Positions 37,382 through 45,625 of a stretch of DNA of 64,000 nt are shown piece by piece. Origin of the DNA: Azospirillum sp. TSA2s (lineage in GTDB: Bacteria; Pseudomonadota; Alphaproteobacteria; Azospirillales; Azospirillaceae); NCBI RefSeq assembly GCF_004923315.1, contig NZ_CP039651.1, forward strand, positions 186,001 through 250,000, given 5' to 3'. Under the pieces are notes generated by a model. That model searched no databases, had not been told where the DNA came from, and worked only from the letters and a program-made list of their open reading frames with translations. Every line of letters begins with the position of its first letter. The first letter of the stretch is position 1. Both the position numbers and the translations under genes were made by a program.

Positions 37382-37495
37382 GCGGTCCTGCATCTGCGGA
37401 CCGCTTGGCAAGCGCAACAACGGCTGTCCCGGCGCGGAGAGGCGCCGGAACCGCCTATGGAAAGCGGGGTTGGATCACCGACTTCGCGGAGTCGG
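37382..37495 (-). promoter_or_regulatory. Structured 5' leader of the ABC transporter operon
   Basis: Three perfect inverted repeats occur in the leader: GCGGTCC/GGACCGC (37382-37404), CCGGCGC/GCGCCGG (37429-37448) and CCGACT/AGTCGG (37478-37495). They lie 15-128 nt before the permease start. Such a three-helix leader could be a cis-regulatory RNA. I do not recognise a known riboswitch consensus (no yybP-ykoY AGTAGC box, no ykkC or cobalamin box). Confidence 0.4.
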
Positions 37496-37499
37496 CTCG

Positions 37500-37979
37500 C
37501 GCGACACGCCGCGCAGACCGCTACGAAAACGCAGCGGACGCACGAAGCGTCGGATGGTGAGGGGAATGTTCACCATGGTCCACCTGTGTTCGGTTCGGCG
37601 AAGACGCCGACCGTGGTGGACCTGTTCGGCAGGTCAGCCCAGGATCAGCGTCGTCGCGGTGTTGGGTCGAGGTCGACTACTGGGGCTTTCCATCTCTTGC
37701 CTTCTCGGCGGGAGCCGTGGTCCATCACGGACACGCGAGCGCCGGCCGATTTTGCGGTGACGTTGCCGTCCCTGTACTCCCGCGCCACGGGTTGGTCAAG
37801 AGGCGTGAGCGACGCCTTTTGAGCGGTCAAAAAAGCTTCATGGATGGAACGTCGCGTCGAGGGTTCTTCAGGCTTTCACGACATGCCAACTCAAACGGAA
37901 GGTAGGCCAGCCCGTCAGCCTCGTCCGGTAGCGTCCGTCATTCGGCGATTTGGCGGCCGCCGGCTGAGGATCGGCGGTA
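37500..37979. other. Non-coding stretch upstream of the ABC operon
   Basis: I find no supported gene. A short minus-strand frame (37645-37830) is not protein-like enough to call. The operon promoter presumably lies in this region, but I cannot place it. Confidence 0.3.
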
Positions 37980-38570
37980 TCACCCTGCGTGGCGATGGGG
38001 ATGATGGTCATGGCCAAAGCCGGAGTGGCTGTCTCCACACTGTGCCACCTCCACCGTGATGTGGCTGAGGCCGTGCAGGTGGGCCAGTCCCTCCTTGTAT
38101 GCGGCCACTGGCTTGGGGTGATCGGATACCAGGGCGACGATGGCCGCCATATGGCCCGGCCCCACCCGCCAGAGGTGAAGGTCGGTCACCCGGTCGCCGT
38201 CTGTCTCCAAGGTCGTACGGACAGCCGCAGCCAATTTCGGGTCCGGCACTGTGTCGAGAAGCACCGCCCCGGCGTCGCGGATAAGACCACAGGCCCAGCT
38301 GAGGATGACCGCGGTGCCGACCAAGCCGACGATCGGGTCCATCCAGGTCCAGCCGAACAGGCCGGCCGCCAGAAGCCCCAGGATGGCGAGGACCGAGGTC
38401 GCCGCGTCGGCCAGGACGTGGATATAGGCCGACCGCATATTCAGGTCGTGGGCATGGTGACCACCATGCCCATGCGCATGTTCGTGGACATGGTGGTCAT
38501 CATCATGATCCTCGTGGTGGTCATGATGGTGATCGTGCCCATGGTGATGGTGCTCGCCGCCTAGCAACCA
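37980..38570 (-). pseudogene. 5'-truncated copy of dmeF
   Basis: From LLGGEHHHHGH onward the predicted protein is nearly identical to the C-terminal two-thirds of the full dmeF at 42228-43298, including the His-rich loop, HAHDLNMRSAYIHVLADAAT and the end GHDHHPHRHA. The first four membrane helices are missing, so it cannot form a normal CDF channel. The His-rich loop differs in length between copies. It is most simply a partial duplication; a fused start codon (ATG at 38597) may or may not be translated. Confidence 0.85.
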
Positions 38571-38775
38571 GGGGTGACGCCATAGAACGGGCCTCAATAT
38601 ACGCTAAGCGGACAAAACAGGAACTTTGTAGGGGTGCTGTTCGTTGGCTTTTCTGAGAGATTGATGGGCTTCAGATATCATTGCACCAATCTTGTAGCAG
38701 AACGGCAGCCATTGGGTTGTAAGATCGAATAGAAAAACGATTGCAGAGATGGCACAAGCTCAGCTGCTTGGCCAA

Positions 38776-39252
38776 TCACTGGATGCTGATGTTACCCGTC
38801 ATCCCGAACGTTTCGTGCAGCGGTTCGTGACAGCTGAGTTTGTAGTTGCCCGGGCTGACTGGCACAAACGCGAGGTCGGCTGACTGACCCGGCGCGATTT
38901 CGATGTCCTTCACGTAGGGATTCTGGACCATGCCCTTCGTGGTCGTCAGGCTTCTCGCGGCGATCGCCCGGAAGTACCCCTCCGAGGAAAACGTATGCGA
39001 CGTTCCACCGTGGTTCTCGATGTGCAGTCGGTAGGGGCGGCCAGCCTGAAACACAAGTGTCGTGGGCTGATAGCTGTATTCCTGCATCGCCACGTTGACC
39101 GGTTCAGCGCCTGTCCAGTCGACCCCTGCTGTTCTTGCTGGAGCATCCGCGATGTAGCCCGGTGGCGCGACGGTCTCGACCGCCGTTCCCGCAGCACAGC
39201 CGGCCATCGTGACCGTCAACAGAACTGAAGCAAAGTGATAGGTCCGTAGCAT
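38776..39252 (-). CDS. Cupredoxin-like copper-binding lipoprotein (158 aa)
   Basis: The start at 39252 gives a signal peptide with lipobox MAGC (Cys19), so it is exported and lipidated. The C-terminal 100 residues form a plastocyanin-like fold: VFQAGRPYRLHIENHGGTSH, then SPGNYKLSCHEPLHETFGM. These supply the type-1 copper ligands His, Cys, His and Met. It may bind copper for transfer, electron transport or resistance. Confidence 0.8.
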   Translation of the reverse strand: MLRTYHFASVLLTVTMAGCAAGTAVETVAPPGYIADAPARTAGVDWTGAEPVNVAMQEYSYQPTTLVFQAGRPYRLHIENHGGTSHTFSSEGYFRAIAARSLTTTKGMVQNPYVKDIEIAPGQSADLAFVPVSPGNYKLSCHEPLHETFGMTGNISIQ

Positions 39253-39639
39253 GCCCGTTCCTCCCAAGAAACGACGGATCCGGTGCCTCCGATGCCACTA
39301 CATCTTCAGGCGATAGCATAACGTCCGTGTTCAAGGGTGACGCGGCACAGGAGGTGCTTATTCCCAGCTCATATGGAGAGTGGACCGCCATCTCACCGCC
39401 CCACTCGCCGCACATTGCGCTACAGCATAAGGCGCAGCATTTCGCCTTGCTGGGCAAGACTTTTGGGCACGGATGTCGACAGTATCAACTAGGTCTGACG
39501 CGGTACCCGCGAGCGGCAGGTCGACAGCCGACGGATGGTTGGAAACACACAACCGCATCTACGGTGCCGCTGCGGCATAGGGACGCACTGAAGGCGTGGC
39601 ATCATGCGTTGACGACGCAACACTCATCGGCTATTGAGC

Positions 39640-39790
39640 GCCCCGTCATTGGGGAGTAGCCACCCTCCATTCAGAGAGGGGCGTGCGTCAACAGACTTGG
39701 GCCTGCGGCCCATGGCGCACGCGGCCGCCAACCGGCCATCAAGCAAGACCACTGGCGCTGCATCCGTCCGGCCGGACGGGATGCCGCGCT
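39640..39790 (+). promoter_or_regulatory. yybP-ykoY-type (Mn2+) riboswitch
   Basis: The segment begins GGGGAGTAGC at 39651-39660, the hallmark 5' box of yybP-ykoY RNAs. It is followed by CGTCAACAGACTTGGGCC and GGCCCATGG-type helices at 39689-39720, and a series of GC-rich hairpins up to about 39785. The coding start of the CaCA exchanger lies about 45-170 nt downstream. yybP-ykoY riboswitches sense Mn2+ and switch on exporters such as MntP, YoaB-type P-type ATPases and CaCA/UPF proteins. Strong by motif; covariance search not run. Confidence 0.75.
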
Positions 39791-39829
39791 GGTGTGCTTC
39801 CGCGTCCGGCCAACCGTCTTGAGTTTTCC

Positions 39830-40828
39830 ATGCTTCTCACCATCATCCTTCTGCTTGCCTCCGCCGCGCTGATCTATGCAGCCTGTGAAACCTTTGTGAA
39901 TGGCATCGAGTGGGTCGGACGAAAGCTGAGGCTTAGTCAGACCTCCACCGGTACCGTGCTTGCCGCGTTGGGAACTGCGCTGCCGGAAAGTGTGGTGACA
40001 CTTGTCGCTGTCGCGTTTGGCGACGGAGCCGCGCACAAGGACATCGGCATTGGCGCTGCCCTGGGTGGGCCTCTGGCGCTCAGCACCTTGGCCTATGCAG
40101 TGGTCGGGATGTCGCTGTTCGTCAATCGACGCCGGATTGGGCGGGCCAACACCCTGGTGCAGGTGGATGGGCTACGGTTAAGCCGCGACCAGATGTGGTT
40201 CCTCGGCATTTTCCTCGTGAAGATCGCGGTCGGCGCTGCTGTCTTCAGCATCAAGCCGTGGCTCGGCATTGCTTTCCTGGCTGCTTATGCCATGTACATT
40301 TGGAAGGAAGTACGCCGCGAGGACGATGGCTGCGAGGACGTCGAACTTGAACCTCTCAAGATCCGTCCTGGAGAGGCTGATCCTGCTTTGGGTTGGGCCT
40401 TGGTGCAGACCGGTGTTGCACTTCTGGTGATCTTCGTAGCTTCCCAATTGTTCGTCGCGCAGATCAGTGACATCGCCCCGGCGCTCGGGTTGCCGCCGCA
40501 GGTCACGGCTCTGCTGCTCAGCCCATTGGCGACAGAACTGCCGGAAACGATGAACGCCATCATTTGGGTCCGTCAAGGCAAGGAGCGGTTGGCGCTCGCC
40601 AACATCTCCGGCGCGATGATGATCCAGGCCACCGTGCCGACTGCGTTCGGCCTTTTCTTCACGCCTTGGATGCTGGATACGCCGCTGTTCCTCGCTGCGG
40701 GCTTTACGGCTGTGGCTGTGGCATCGCTGATGATGGCGTTCCGCTCTGGAATGGTTTCCAGCGAAAAGTTGACCCGGGTCGGTTGGCTGTATTTGGCATT
40801 TGCAGGGATGCTGGCATTCGCCCGCTGA
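39830..40828 (+). CDS. CaCA-family Na+/Ca2+-type exchanger, probable Mn2+/Ca2+ exporter (332 aa)
   Basis: Two homologous halves carry the CaCA alpha repeats: GTVLAALGTALPESVVTLVA (first) and LLLSPLATELPETMNAIIW (second), each with the acidic residue of the ion site. About ten membrane helices are predicted. The ATG at 39830 (MLLTIILLLASAALIYA) is the first codon of the membrane domain. The yybP-ykoY riboswitch directly upstream implies Mn2+-dependent control, so export of Mn2+ or Ca2+ is the likely job. Confidence 0.88.
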   Translation: MLLTIILLLASAALIYAACETFVNGIEWVGRKLRLSQTSTGTVLAALGTALPESVVTLVAVAFGDGAAHKDIGIGAALGGPLALSTLAYAVVGMSLFVNRRRIGRANTLVQVDGLRLSRDQMWFLGIFLVKIAVGAAVFSIKPWLGIAFLAAYAMYIWKEVRREDDGCEDVELEPLKIRPGEADPALGWALVQTGVALLVIFVASQLFVAQISDIAPALGLPPQVTALLLSPLATELPETMNAIIWVRQGKERLALANISGAMMIQATVPTAFGLFFTPWMLDTPLFLAAGFTAVAVASLMMAFRSGMVSSEKLTRVGWLYLAFAGMLAFAR

Positions 40829-40966
40829 TCGCGGAGGGCGCTCGTTCAGGCGGGCGAGCGTCCGACAGGTGCCAAGGTCCCGCCATCTCGTATCTCCCCT
40901 GACAGAACACCTCCGACAAGCGTCACCGGAGAAATGTTGCTGAGGGCTGCGAAATGCTGGACATGT

Positions 40967-42148
40967 CTATGCCTTCGCTTGCCGCTGCACGACGCACGAC
41001 AGCCCCACCAGCGCGATCAACGAGACTGCGGCTCCGACTAGGAACGTTGCATCCGGACCCACAACGGTCCACAACACCCCGGCCACAGTGCTGGCGATCA
41101 ACAGAGCAAGGCCGGTCATGAGGTTGTAGAGGCCGAACCCTGTTCCCCGCAGGTCTGCGGGCGTGGCATCGGCGACGAAGACCGCAAGCAGCCCTTGAGT
41201 GGAGCCCATGTGAAGCCCCCACAACGCCGCCCCGGCCAGGACAACCCACGCGCTTCCAGCGGCCGCGAGAACCAAGTCCGCGAGAACAAGAAAACCAACC
41301 CCCAGAGCCAATAGGCGGCGCCGGTTCATCCGGTCGGCCAAACGCCCCAGGGGATATGCGGAAACCGCGTAGACGACGTTCATAACGATGAGCACCAGCG
41401 GCGCGTAAGCGTTCTCCATGCCGACGCTCTGGGCGCGCAGCAGCAGGAAGGCCTCGCTGAAGCGCGCCAGTGTCAGCACTGATGCCAATGCCACCACGCT
41501 CCAGAACGTTGCATCCAACCGTCGCAGCTGGCTGCGCTGAATCGGAAAGCGGCGCGGTTCAGTGGAGGGTTGCGTGTCGGGCTCACGCACGCCGAACAGG
41601 ATCACCGCGACGGCCACGAACGCCGGGAGGACGGCAATCCAGAACACTAGGCGGAAGTCATCGCCGCTCAGGACCATCAGCAGCATGGCGATCGCTGGTC
41701 CGGCGAAAGCCCCTACCGTGTCCATCGACTGCCGCAGGCCAAAGGCGGCGCCGCGCAGGTCAGGCGGCGTCACCTCGGCAACCAGCGCGTCGCGCGGCGC
41801 CCCGCGCACACCTTTGCCGATCCGGTCGAGGAAGCGGGCGAGCAGGACCGAGGCCAGCGTGTCGGCGAGCGGAAAGACCGGCTTTGTCAGGGCGGCCATG
41901 CCGTAGCCCAGCAGCAGCAACGGCTTGCGTCGCCCCATCCAGTCGCTGACCACCCCGGAGAAGATCTTGGTGATGGCGGCGGTGGCTTCGGCAATGCCCT
42001 CGATGAAGCCAACAGACAGTGCACTGGCTCCCAGGACAGAGACTAGGAACACCGGCAGCAGGCTGTGGATCATCTCCGAGGAGACATCCATGAACAGGCT
42101 GACGAACCCAAGTGCGACCACACTACTGGGGATGGAGCGGAGTGACAC
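40967..42148 (-). CDS. Major facilitator superfamily transporter (393 aa)
   Basis: Twelve membrane segments, the inter-helix loop motif GVVSDWMGRRKPLLLLGYG (MFS motif A) and a second-half copy YPLGRLADRMNRRRLLALG are present. It resembles the YnfM/NreB-like drug and metal efflux branch (start LGFVSLFMDVSSEMIHSLLP), but the substrate cannot be read from sequence. It is 79 nt downstream of dmeF on the same strand, so it may be part of the metal-responsive transcript. Confidence 0.85.
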   Translation of the reverse strand: MSLRSIPSSVVALGFVSLFMDVSSEMIHSLLPVFLVSVLGASALSVGFIEGIAEATAAITKIFSGVVSDWMGRRKPLLLLGYGMAALTKPVFPLADTLASVLLARFLDRIGKGVRGAPRDALVAEVTPPDLRGAAFGLRQSMDTVGAFAGPAIAMLLMVLSGDDFRLVFWIAVLPAFVAVAVILFGVREPDTQPSTEPRRFPIQRSQLRRLDATFWSVVALASVLTLARFSEAFLLLRAQSVGMENAYAPLVLIVMNVVYAVSAYPLGRLADRMNRRRLLALGVGFLVLADLVLAAAGSAWVVLAGAALWGLHMGSTQGLLAVFVADATPADLRGTGFGLYNLMTGLALLIASTVAGVLWTVVGPDATFLVGAAVSLIALVGLSCVVQRQAKA

Positions 42149-42227
42149 GGTTTATTAGTTCCCCACAACCCGTTCAACGATCACCAGCGGACCCACAAGT
42201 AGTGATTACAGATCCTCCTGACGGCGA

Positions 42228-43298
42228 TCATGCCGCGTGACGATGAGGGTGATGGTCATGGCCGGAGCCGGTGTGGCTATCTCCGCATTGCGCCAACTCC
42301 ACTGTGACATGGCTGAGGCCGTGCAGGTGAGCCAACCGTGCCTTGTACGCGGCTACCGGCTTCGGGTGATCGGACACGACGGCAATGATGGCCGCCATAT
42401 GGCCTGGACCGACGCGCCAGAGGTGCAGGTCGGTGACGCGGTCGCCATTGGTCTCCAGGGTGGTGCGGACAGCCGTTGCCAGTTTCGGGTCCGGCACCGT
42501 GTCAAGAAGCACCGCGCCAGCGTCGCGGATAAGGCCATAAGCCCAGCTGAGGATGACGGCGGTGCCAACCAGACCGACGATTGGGTCCATCCAAGTCCAG
42601 CCGAATAAACCAGCCGCCAGAAGCCCAAGGATGGCGAGGACGGACGTCGCGGCGTCGGCTAGGACGTGGATGTAGGCCGACCGCATGTTCAGGTCGTGGG
42701 CGTGGTGACCGCCATGCCCATGCGCTTGCCCGTGGGAATGGTGGTCCTCATGATCCTCATGGTCGTCATGATGGTGATCATGATGGTCATGGTGTTGGTG
42801 GGCGCCGTGGTCGTGATGATGCCCATGCCCGTGGTGATGGTGCTCGCCGCCCAGCAGCCAGGCGCTGCCAAGATTGACCGCAAGGCCCAGGACGGCGATG
42901 ACGATGGCCTCGCCGTAGGCAATGGGCACCGGGTTGACGAGGCGCTCGACGCTCTCATAGCCGATCAGCAGGGCGATCATTGCCAGGATGATAGCGGACG
43001 CAAAGGCGGCCAATTCACCGAGCTTGCCGGTGCCGAAGGCGAAGCGCTCGTTGCGGAGGTGACGCCGGGCGTAGACGTAGGCAAGCGCAGAAATGCTGAG
43101 CGCTGCCGCGTGGGTCGACATGTGCCAGCCGTCAGCGACCAGGGCCAGTGAGCCGAACATCGTGCCGCCGACGATTTCGCCGACCATCATGACCAAGGTC
43201 AGCGCGACCACGATCCAGATGCGCCGCTCGTTACGGTCGTGATGCTCGCCGAGGAAATCATGCTGGTGCGTCCACGGGGCGATGGAGTGGGAGTGCAT
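42228..43298 (-). CDS. dmeF: DmeF-type Co2+/Ni2+ efflux CDF transporter (356 aa)
   Basis: The N-terminus carries the DmeF hallmark HQHDFLGEHHDRNERRIW. Membrane domain motifs include ADGWHMSTHAAALS (metal-binding His/Asp) and AYIHVLADAATSVLAI in the second half, joined by a long His/Asp-rich loop (about residues 150-200). The CDF C-terminal domain ends GHDHHPHRHAA. It expels Co2+/Ni2+ from the cytoplasm. A partial copy lies at 37980-38570. Confidence 0.93.
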   Translation of the reverse strand: MHSHSIAPWTHQHDFLGEHHDRNERRIWIVVALTLVMMVGEIVGGTMFGSLALVADGWHMSTHAAALSISALAYVYARRHLRNERFAFGTGKLGELAAFASAIILAMIALLIGYESVERLVNPVPIAYGEAIVIAVLGLAVNLGSAWLLGGEHHHHGHGHHHDHGAHQHHDHHDHHHDDHEDHEDHHSHGQAHGHGGHHAHDLNMRSAYIHVLADAATSVLAILGLLAAGLFGWTWMDPIVGLVGTAVILSWAYGLIRDAGAVLLDTVPDPKLATAVRTTLETNGDRVTDLHLWRVGPGHMAAIIAVVSDHPKPVAAYKARLAHLHGLSHVTVELAQCGDSHTGSGHDHHPHRHAA

Positions 43299-43496
43299 GT
43301 GGCTGGTCCTAATGAAGCAGGGAAGGACGGGTCCAGAGTTCCACTGTCAGTCTGGCCTCATCTTCCGGAACGTCAGGGTGGTGGAACTGGAATATTGCCA
43401 ACCCCACGTCGCGGGCATGAGCGTTCGGTTCTCCGCGCCTTACCAACTCGGCGAAGGCGCGTTCAACAGCGGCACGACAGCACATTGGGCGGCCTC

Positions 43497-43763
43497 CTAG
43501 AGATACTTGGCAAGCTCACGAAGCTTGGAAAGACGGTCGCGGTCCTCACGGGGAATTGGACCAACGATCTCTTCGAGATGATGGTCGATATGGTCGAGGA
43601 TCAGGACGCTTTTCGCCTTCTCCAGAGCTTTGATGACGGCCTGCAGCTGTTGGGCGATGTCGATGCCGTCCCGCCCCTCCTCGATCATACGAGTGATGGT
43701 GGCGAGATGGCCTTCGGCCCGGCGCAGGCGGTTCTTCAGATCGGGGTTGTTAGCATGGCTCAT
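43497..43763 (-). CDS. dmeR: DmeR-like RcnR/CsoR-family metal-sensing repressor (88 aa)
   Basis: Short helical bundle of the CsoR/RcnR family: KNRLRRAEGHLATITRMIEE, then QQLQAVIKALEKAKSVLILD and HHLEEIVG. No Cys is present in the metal site; the His pattern (His near position 3, HIDHH) suits Ni2+/Co2+ sensing as in RcnR/DmeR. It precedes dmeF by about 200 nt on the same strand, and a palindromic operator overlaps its start. The ATG at 43763 is preceded by that palindrome. Confidence 0.88.
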   Translation of the reverse strand: MSHANNPDLKNRLRRAEGHLATITRMIEEGRDGIDIAQQLQAVIKALEKAKSVLILDHIDHHLEEIVGPIPREDRDRLSKLRELAKYL

Positions 43764-43773
43764 GGCGTTGTCC

Positions 43774-43792
43774 TATCCCCCTGGAGGGGATA
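43774..43792. promoter_or_regulatory. Palindromic operator upstream of dmeR
   Basis: TATCCCCCTGGAGGGGATA is a 7-5-7 perfect inverted repeat, 10 nt before the dmeR ATG. G-tract operators of this type are known for RcnR/DmeR/CsoR-type repressors, so autoregulation of the dmeR-dmeF unit by Ni2+/Co2+ is the natural reading. Confidence 0.7.
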
Positions 43793-43854
43793 AGTCAACC
43801 GTGTGTTATTTAGGGCCCGGGGAGCAGCAGAGCAGGAAATCAACGTAGGGCCAA

Positions 43855-44433
43855 TCAGGAATCGAAGGCAGTAGCCTTGGGGGTCTGAAGGGCAAACGCC
43901 CGGTACAGCGTTGATGCGTGGACATTGAGAATTCGCGCTGCTTCGCGGGGAGATCGCCCTTCATCGACCAAGCGCCGAGCGAGAGCTATCTGGTCAGCGG
44001 TCAACTTCGGCGGCCGGCCAAACCGTACGCCACGAGCTCTGGCCGCCGCACGGCCTATGCCGGTCCGCTCGGCGATCAGGGAGCGCTCGAACTCGGCGAT
44101 GCCAGCGAACACGGTCAGGACCATGCGGCCGGCCGGTGAAGTGGTGTCGGCCCATGGCTCCGCAAGCGACCGGAGACCCGCGCCAGCCCCCTGGAGCTGC
44201 TCCGCAATATCGAGAAGATCACGGGTTGACCGGGCCAGCCTGTCGAGGCGCGTGACCGTCACAACGTCGTCGGACCGGAGCTGGTCGATCAGCCGGGCAA
44301 GCTGTGGCCGGTCGCGTTTTGCCCCGGAAACCTTCTCCTCATAAATCCGCCGACAGCCGGCCGCCTGTAGGGACGCCCGCTGCTGCGAAAGATCCTGGTC
44401 GTCCGTGGAGACGCGCGCATAGCCGATGAGCAT
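43855..44433 (-). CDS. Serine recombinase, Tn3-type resolvase/invertase (192 aa)
   Basis: The catalytic start is MLIGYARVSTDDQDLSQQR (nucleophilic Ser in YARVST), followed by RLDRLARSTRDLL, FAGIAEFERSLIAERT and a C-terminal helix-turn-helix (RSPREAARILNVHASTLYRA). Length and layout match TnpR-type resolvases. No transposase is adjacent, so it is either a remnant of a resolved transposon or part of a plasmid multimer-resolution system. The start at 44433 is set by the conserved N-terminus; the longer upstream frame is non-coding. Confidence 0.92.
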   Translation of the reverse strand: MLIGYARVSTDDQDLSQQRASLQAAGCRRIYEEKVSGAKRDRPQLARLIDQLRSDDVVTVTRLDRLARSTRDLLDIAEQLQGAGAGLRSLAEPWADTTSPAGRMVLTVFAGIAEFERSLIAERTGIGRAAARARGVRFGRPPKLTADQIALARRLVDEGRSPREAARILNVHASTLYRAFALQTPKATAFDS

Positions 44434-44445
44434 GGGGCATCCTTC

Positions 44446-44490
44446 GCAAAAGTCATCGCAAAATTCTTTTCTTTTGCGATCGACTTTTGC
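44446..44490. promoter_or_regulatory. res-like inverted repeat upstream of the resolvase
   Basis: A near-perfect inverted repeat, GCAAAAGTCATCGCAAAA (44446-44463) and TTTTGCGATCGACTTTTGC (44472-44490), lies 12 nt before the resolvase start. Such AT-rich inverted motifs are typical res-site halves where resolvase binds and also represses itself. The interval to 44944 holds no other gene; it probably also contains the promoter for the response regulator. Confidence 0.6.
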
Positions 44491-44944
44491 AACATCAAAA
44501 TTCCTCAGGATTCGGTTCGGTGCCTGGGTGTCGCGGAACTCAGGAGTTTCGCGAGGCGAGCAACCGTTGCGGTTTCGCCATGCGGTCAATATTCCCGGAT
44601 CGTTCAAAGATACCGAGCGTTCAAGCCGCTGGAGAGGGTGGCGGCAGCGCGCATGCGGAGCTGTTGGCGCCTTCAGCGCCATCGTCGATCTCGATATGGC
44701 CCTCACATGCATCGCTGCAGCTGAACCCGTCTTCTGGCCCCATGCATAGAGGGGCGGATGTTCCTCGTGAAGTGATATCGGGAAAGTTGAAGGAGCTGTT
44801 CATTCCATCCGCCTCGGGAGGTGCCCAGGTTACAAATCCGTATAGAATCAGTGACCGCCCATTAAGACGACTTCGACTATCTTGTTTGACCGGCTGAGAG
44901 GATCAGAGACGGACATTTCGAGGAGGGATCGGGGGGCTGCGCCA

Positions 44945-45625
44945 ATGAAAATATTGATCATTGAAGACGATCCGGAAACGGCGGGCTATCTCCAGACCGG
45001 TCTGCGAGAACAGGGGCACAGCGTTGAATGCGTGGGCAACGGGCGCGACGGCCTGCTTCTCGCCGCGGGACAGCCGTTCGACGCTTTGGTCGTCGATCGG
45101 ATGCTGCCAGGCCTCGATGGACTCTCGGTGCTGAAAACCTTGCGCGGTGCGGGGGTGAAGACGCCGGTGCTGTTGCTCACCGCCCTCGGTGGGATCGGCG
45201 ACCGGGTGGAGGGGCTGGAGGCTGGAGGCGACGACTATCTGGTCAAGCCCTTCGCCTTTGCCGAGTTGCTGGCCCGTCTCAATGCTCTGGTGCGGCGTCC
45301 GCCGCTGAACGACGTCCCCACGGTGCTCCGGGTGGCCGACCTCGAAATGGACCTCCTGAAACGCTCCGTGACCCGAGGAGGCGAATCCATCGATCTGCAA
45401 CCGCGCGAGTTCCAGCTGCTGGAGTATCTGATGCGCAATGCCGGGCGCGTGACGACCCGCACGATGCTGCTGGAGCATGTCTGGGACTTCCACTTCGATC
45501 CCAAGACCAACATCGTAGAAACCCACATCAGCCGCCTGCGGGCCAAAGTGGAGCGCGGCCGCAGCAGAGAGTTGATCTGCACGGTACGCGGGGCCGGATA
45601 CACCCTGAATGACGACCCTGCCTAG
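44945..45625 (+). CDS. OmpR-family response regulator (226 aa)
   Basis: Receiver domain: acidic pocket IIEDDPETA, phospho-Asp in ALVVDRMLPGLDGL (Asp51-type), and Lys in YLVKPFAFAEL. A winged-helix output domain follows (ETHISRLRAKVERGRSRELI, then TVRGAGYTL). It belongs to the CzcR/CusR/QseB-like subgroup. The ATG at 44945 follows GAGGAGGGA. It overlaps the kinase by 17 nt. Its target genes are probably the downstream DedA-PAP2-DedA-PepSY set, judging by order. Confidence 0.92.
   Translation: MKILIIEDDPETAGYLQTGLREQGHSVECVGNGRDGLLLAAGQPFDALVVDRMLPGLDGLSVLKTLRGAGVKTPVLLLTALGGIGDRVEGLEAGGDDYLVKPFAFAELLARLNALVRRPPLNDVPTVLRVADLEMDLLKRSVTRGGESIDLQPREFQLLEYLMRNAGRVTTRTMLLEHVWDFHFDPKTNIVETHISRLRAKVERGRSRELICTVRGAGYTLNDDPA

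Noticed and set aside
37382..37495. yybP-ykoY, ykkC/guanidine or cobalamin riboswitch upstream of the ABC operon
   Set aside because: The hairpins are real, but none of the consensus boxes of these classes is present. Kept only as an unassigned structured leader.
43855..44712. Resolvase with a 93-residue N-terminal extension
   Set aside because: The conserved catalytic N-terminus starts at 44433, and the extension runs through the res-like repeat.
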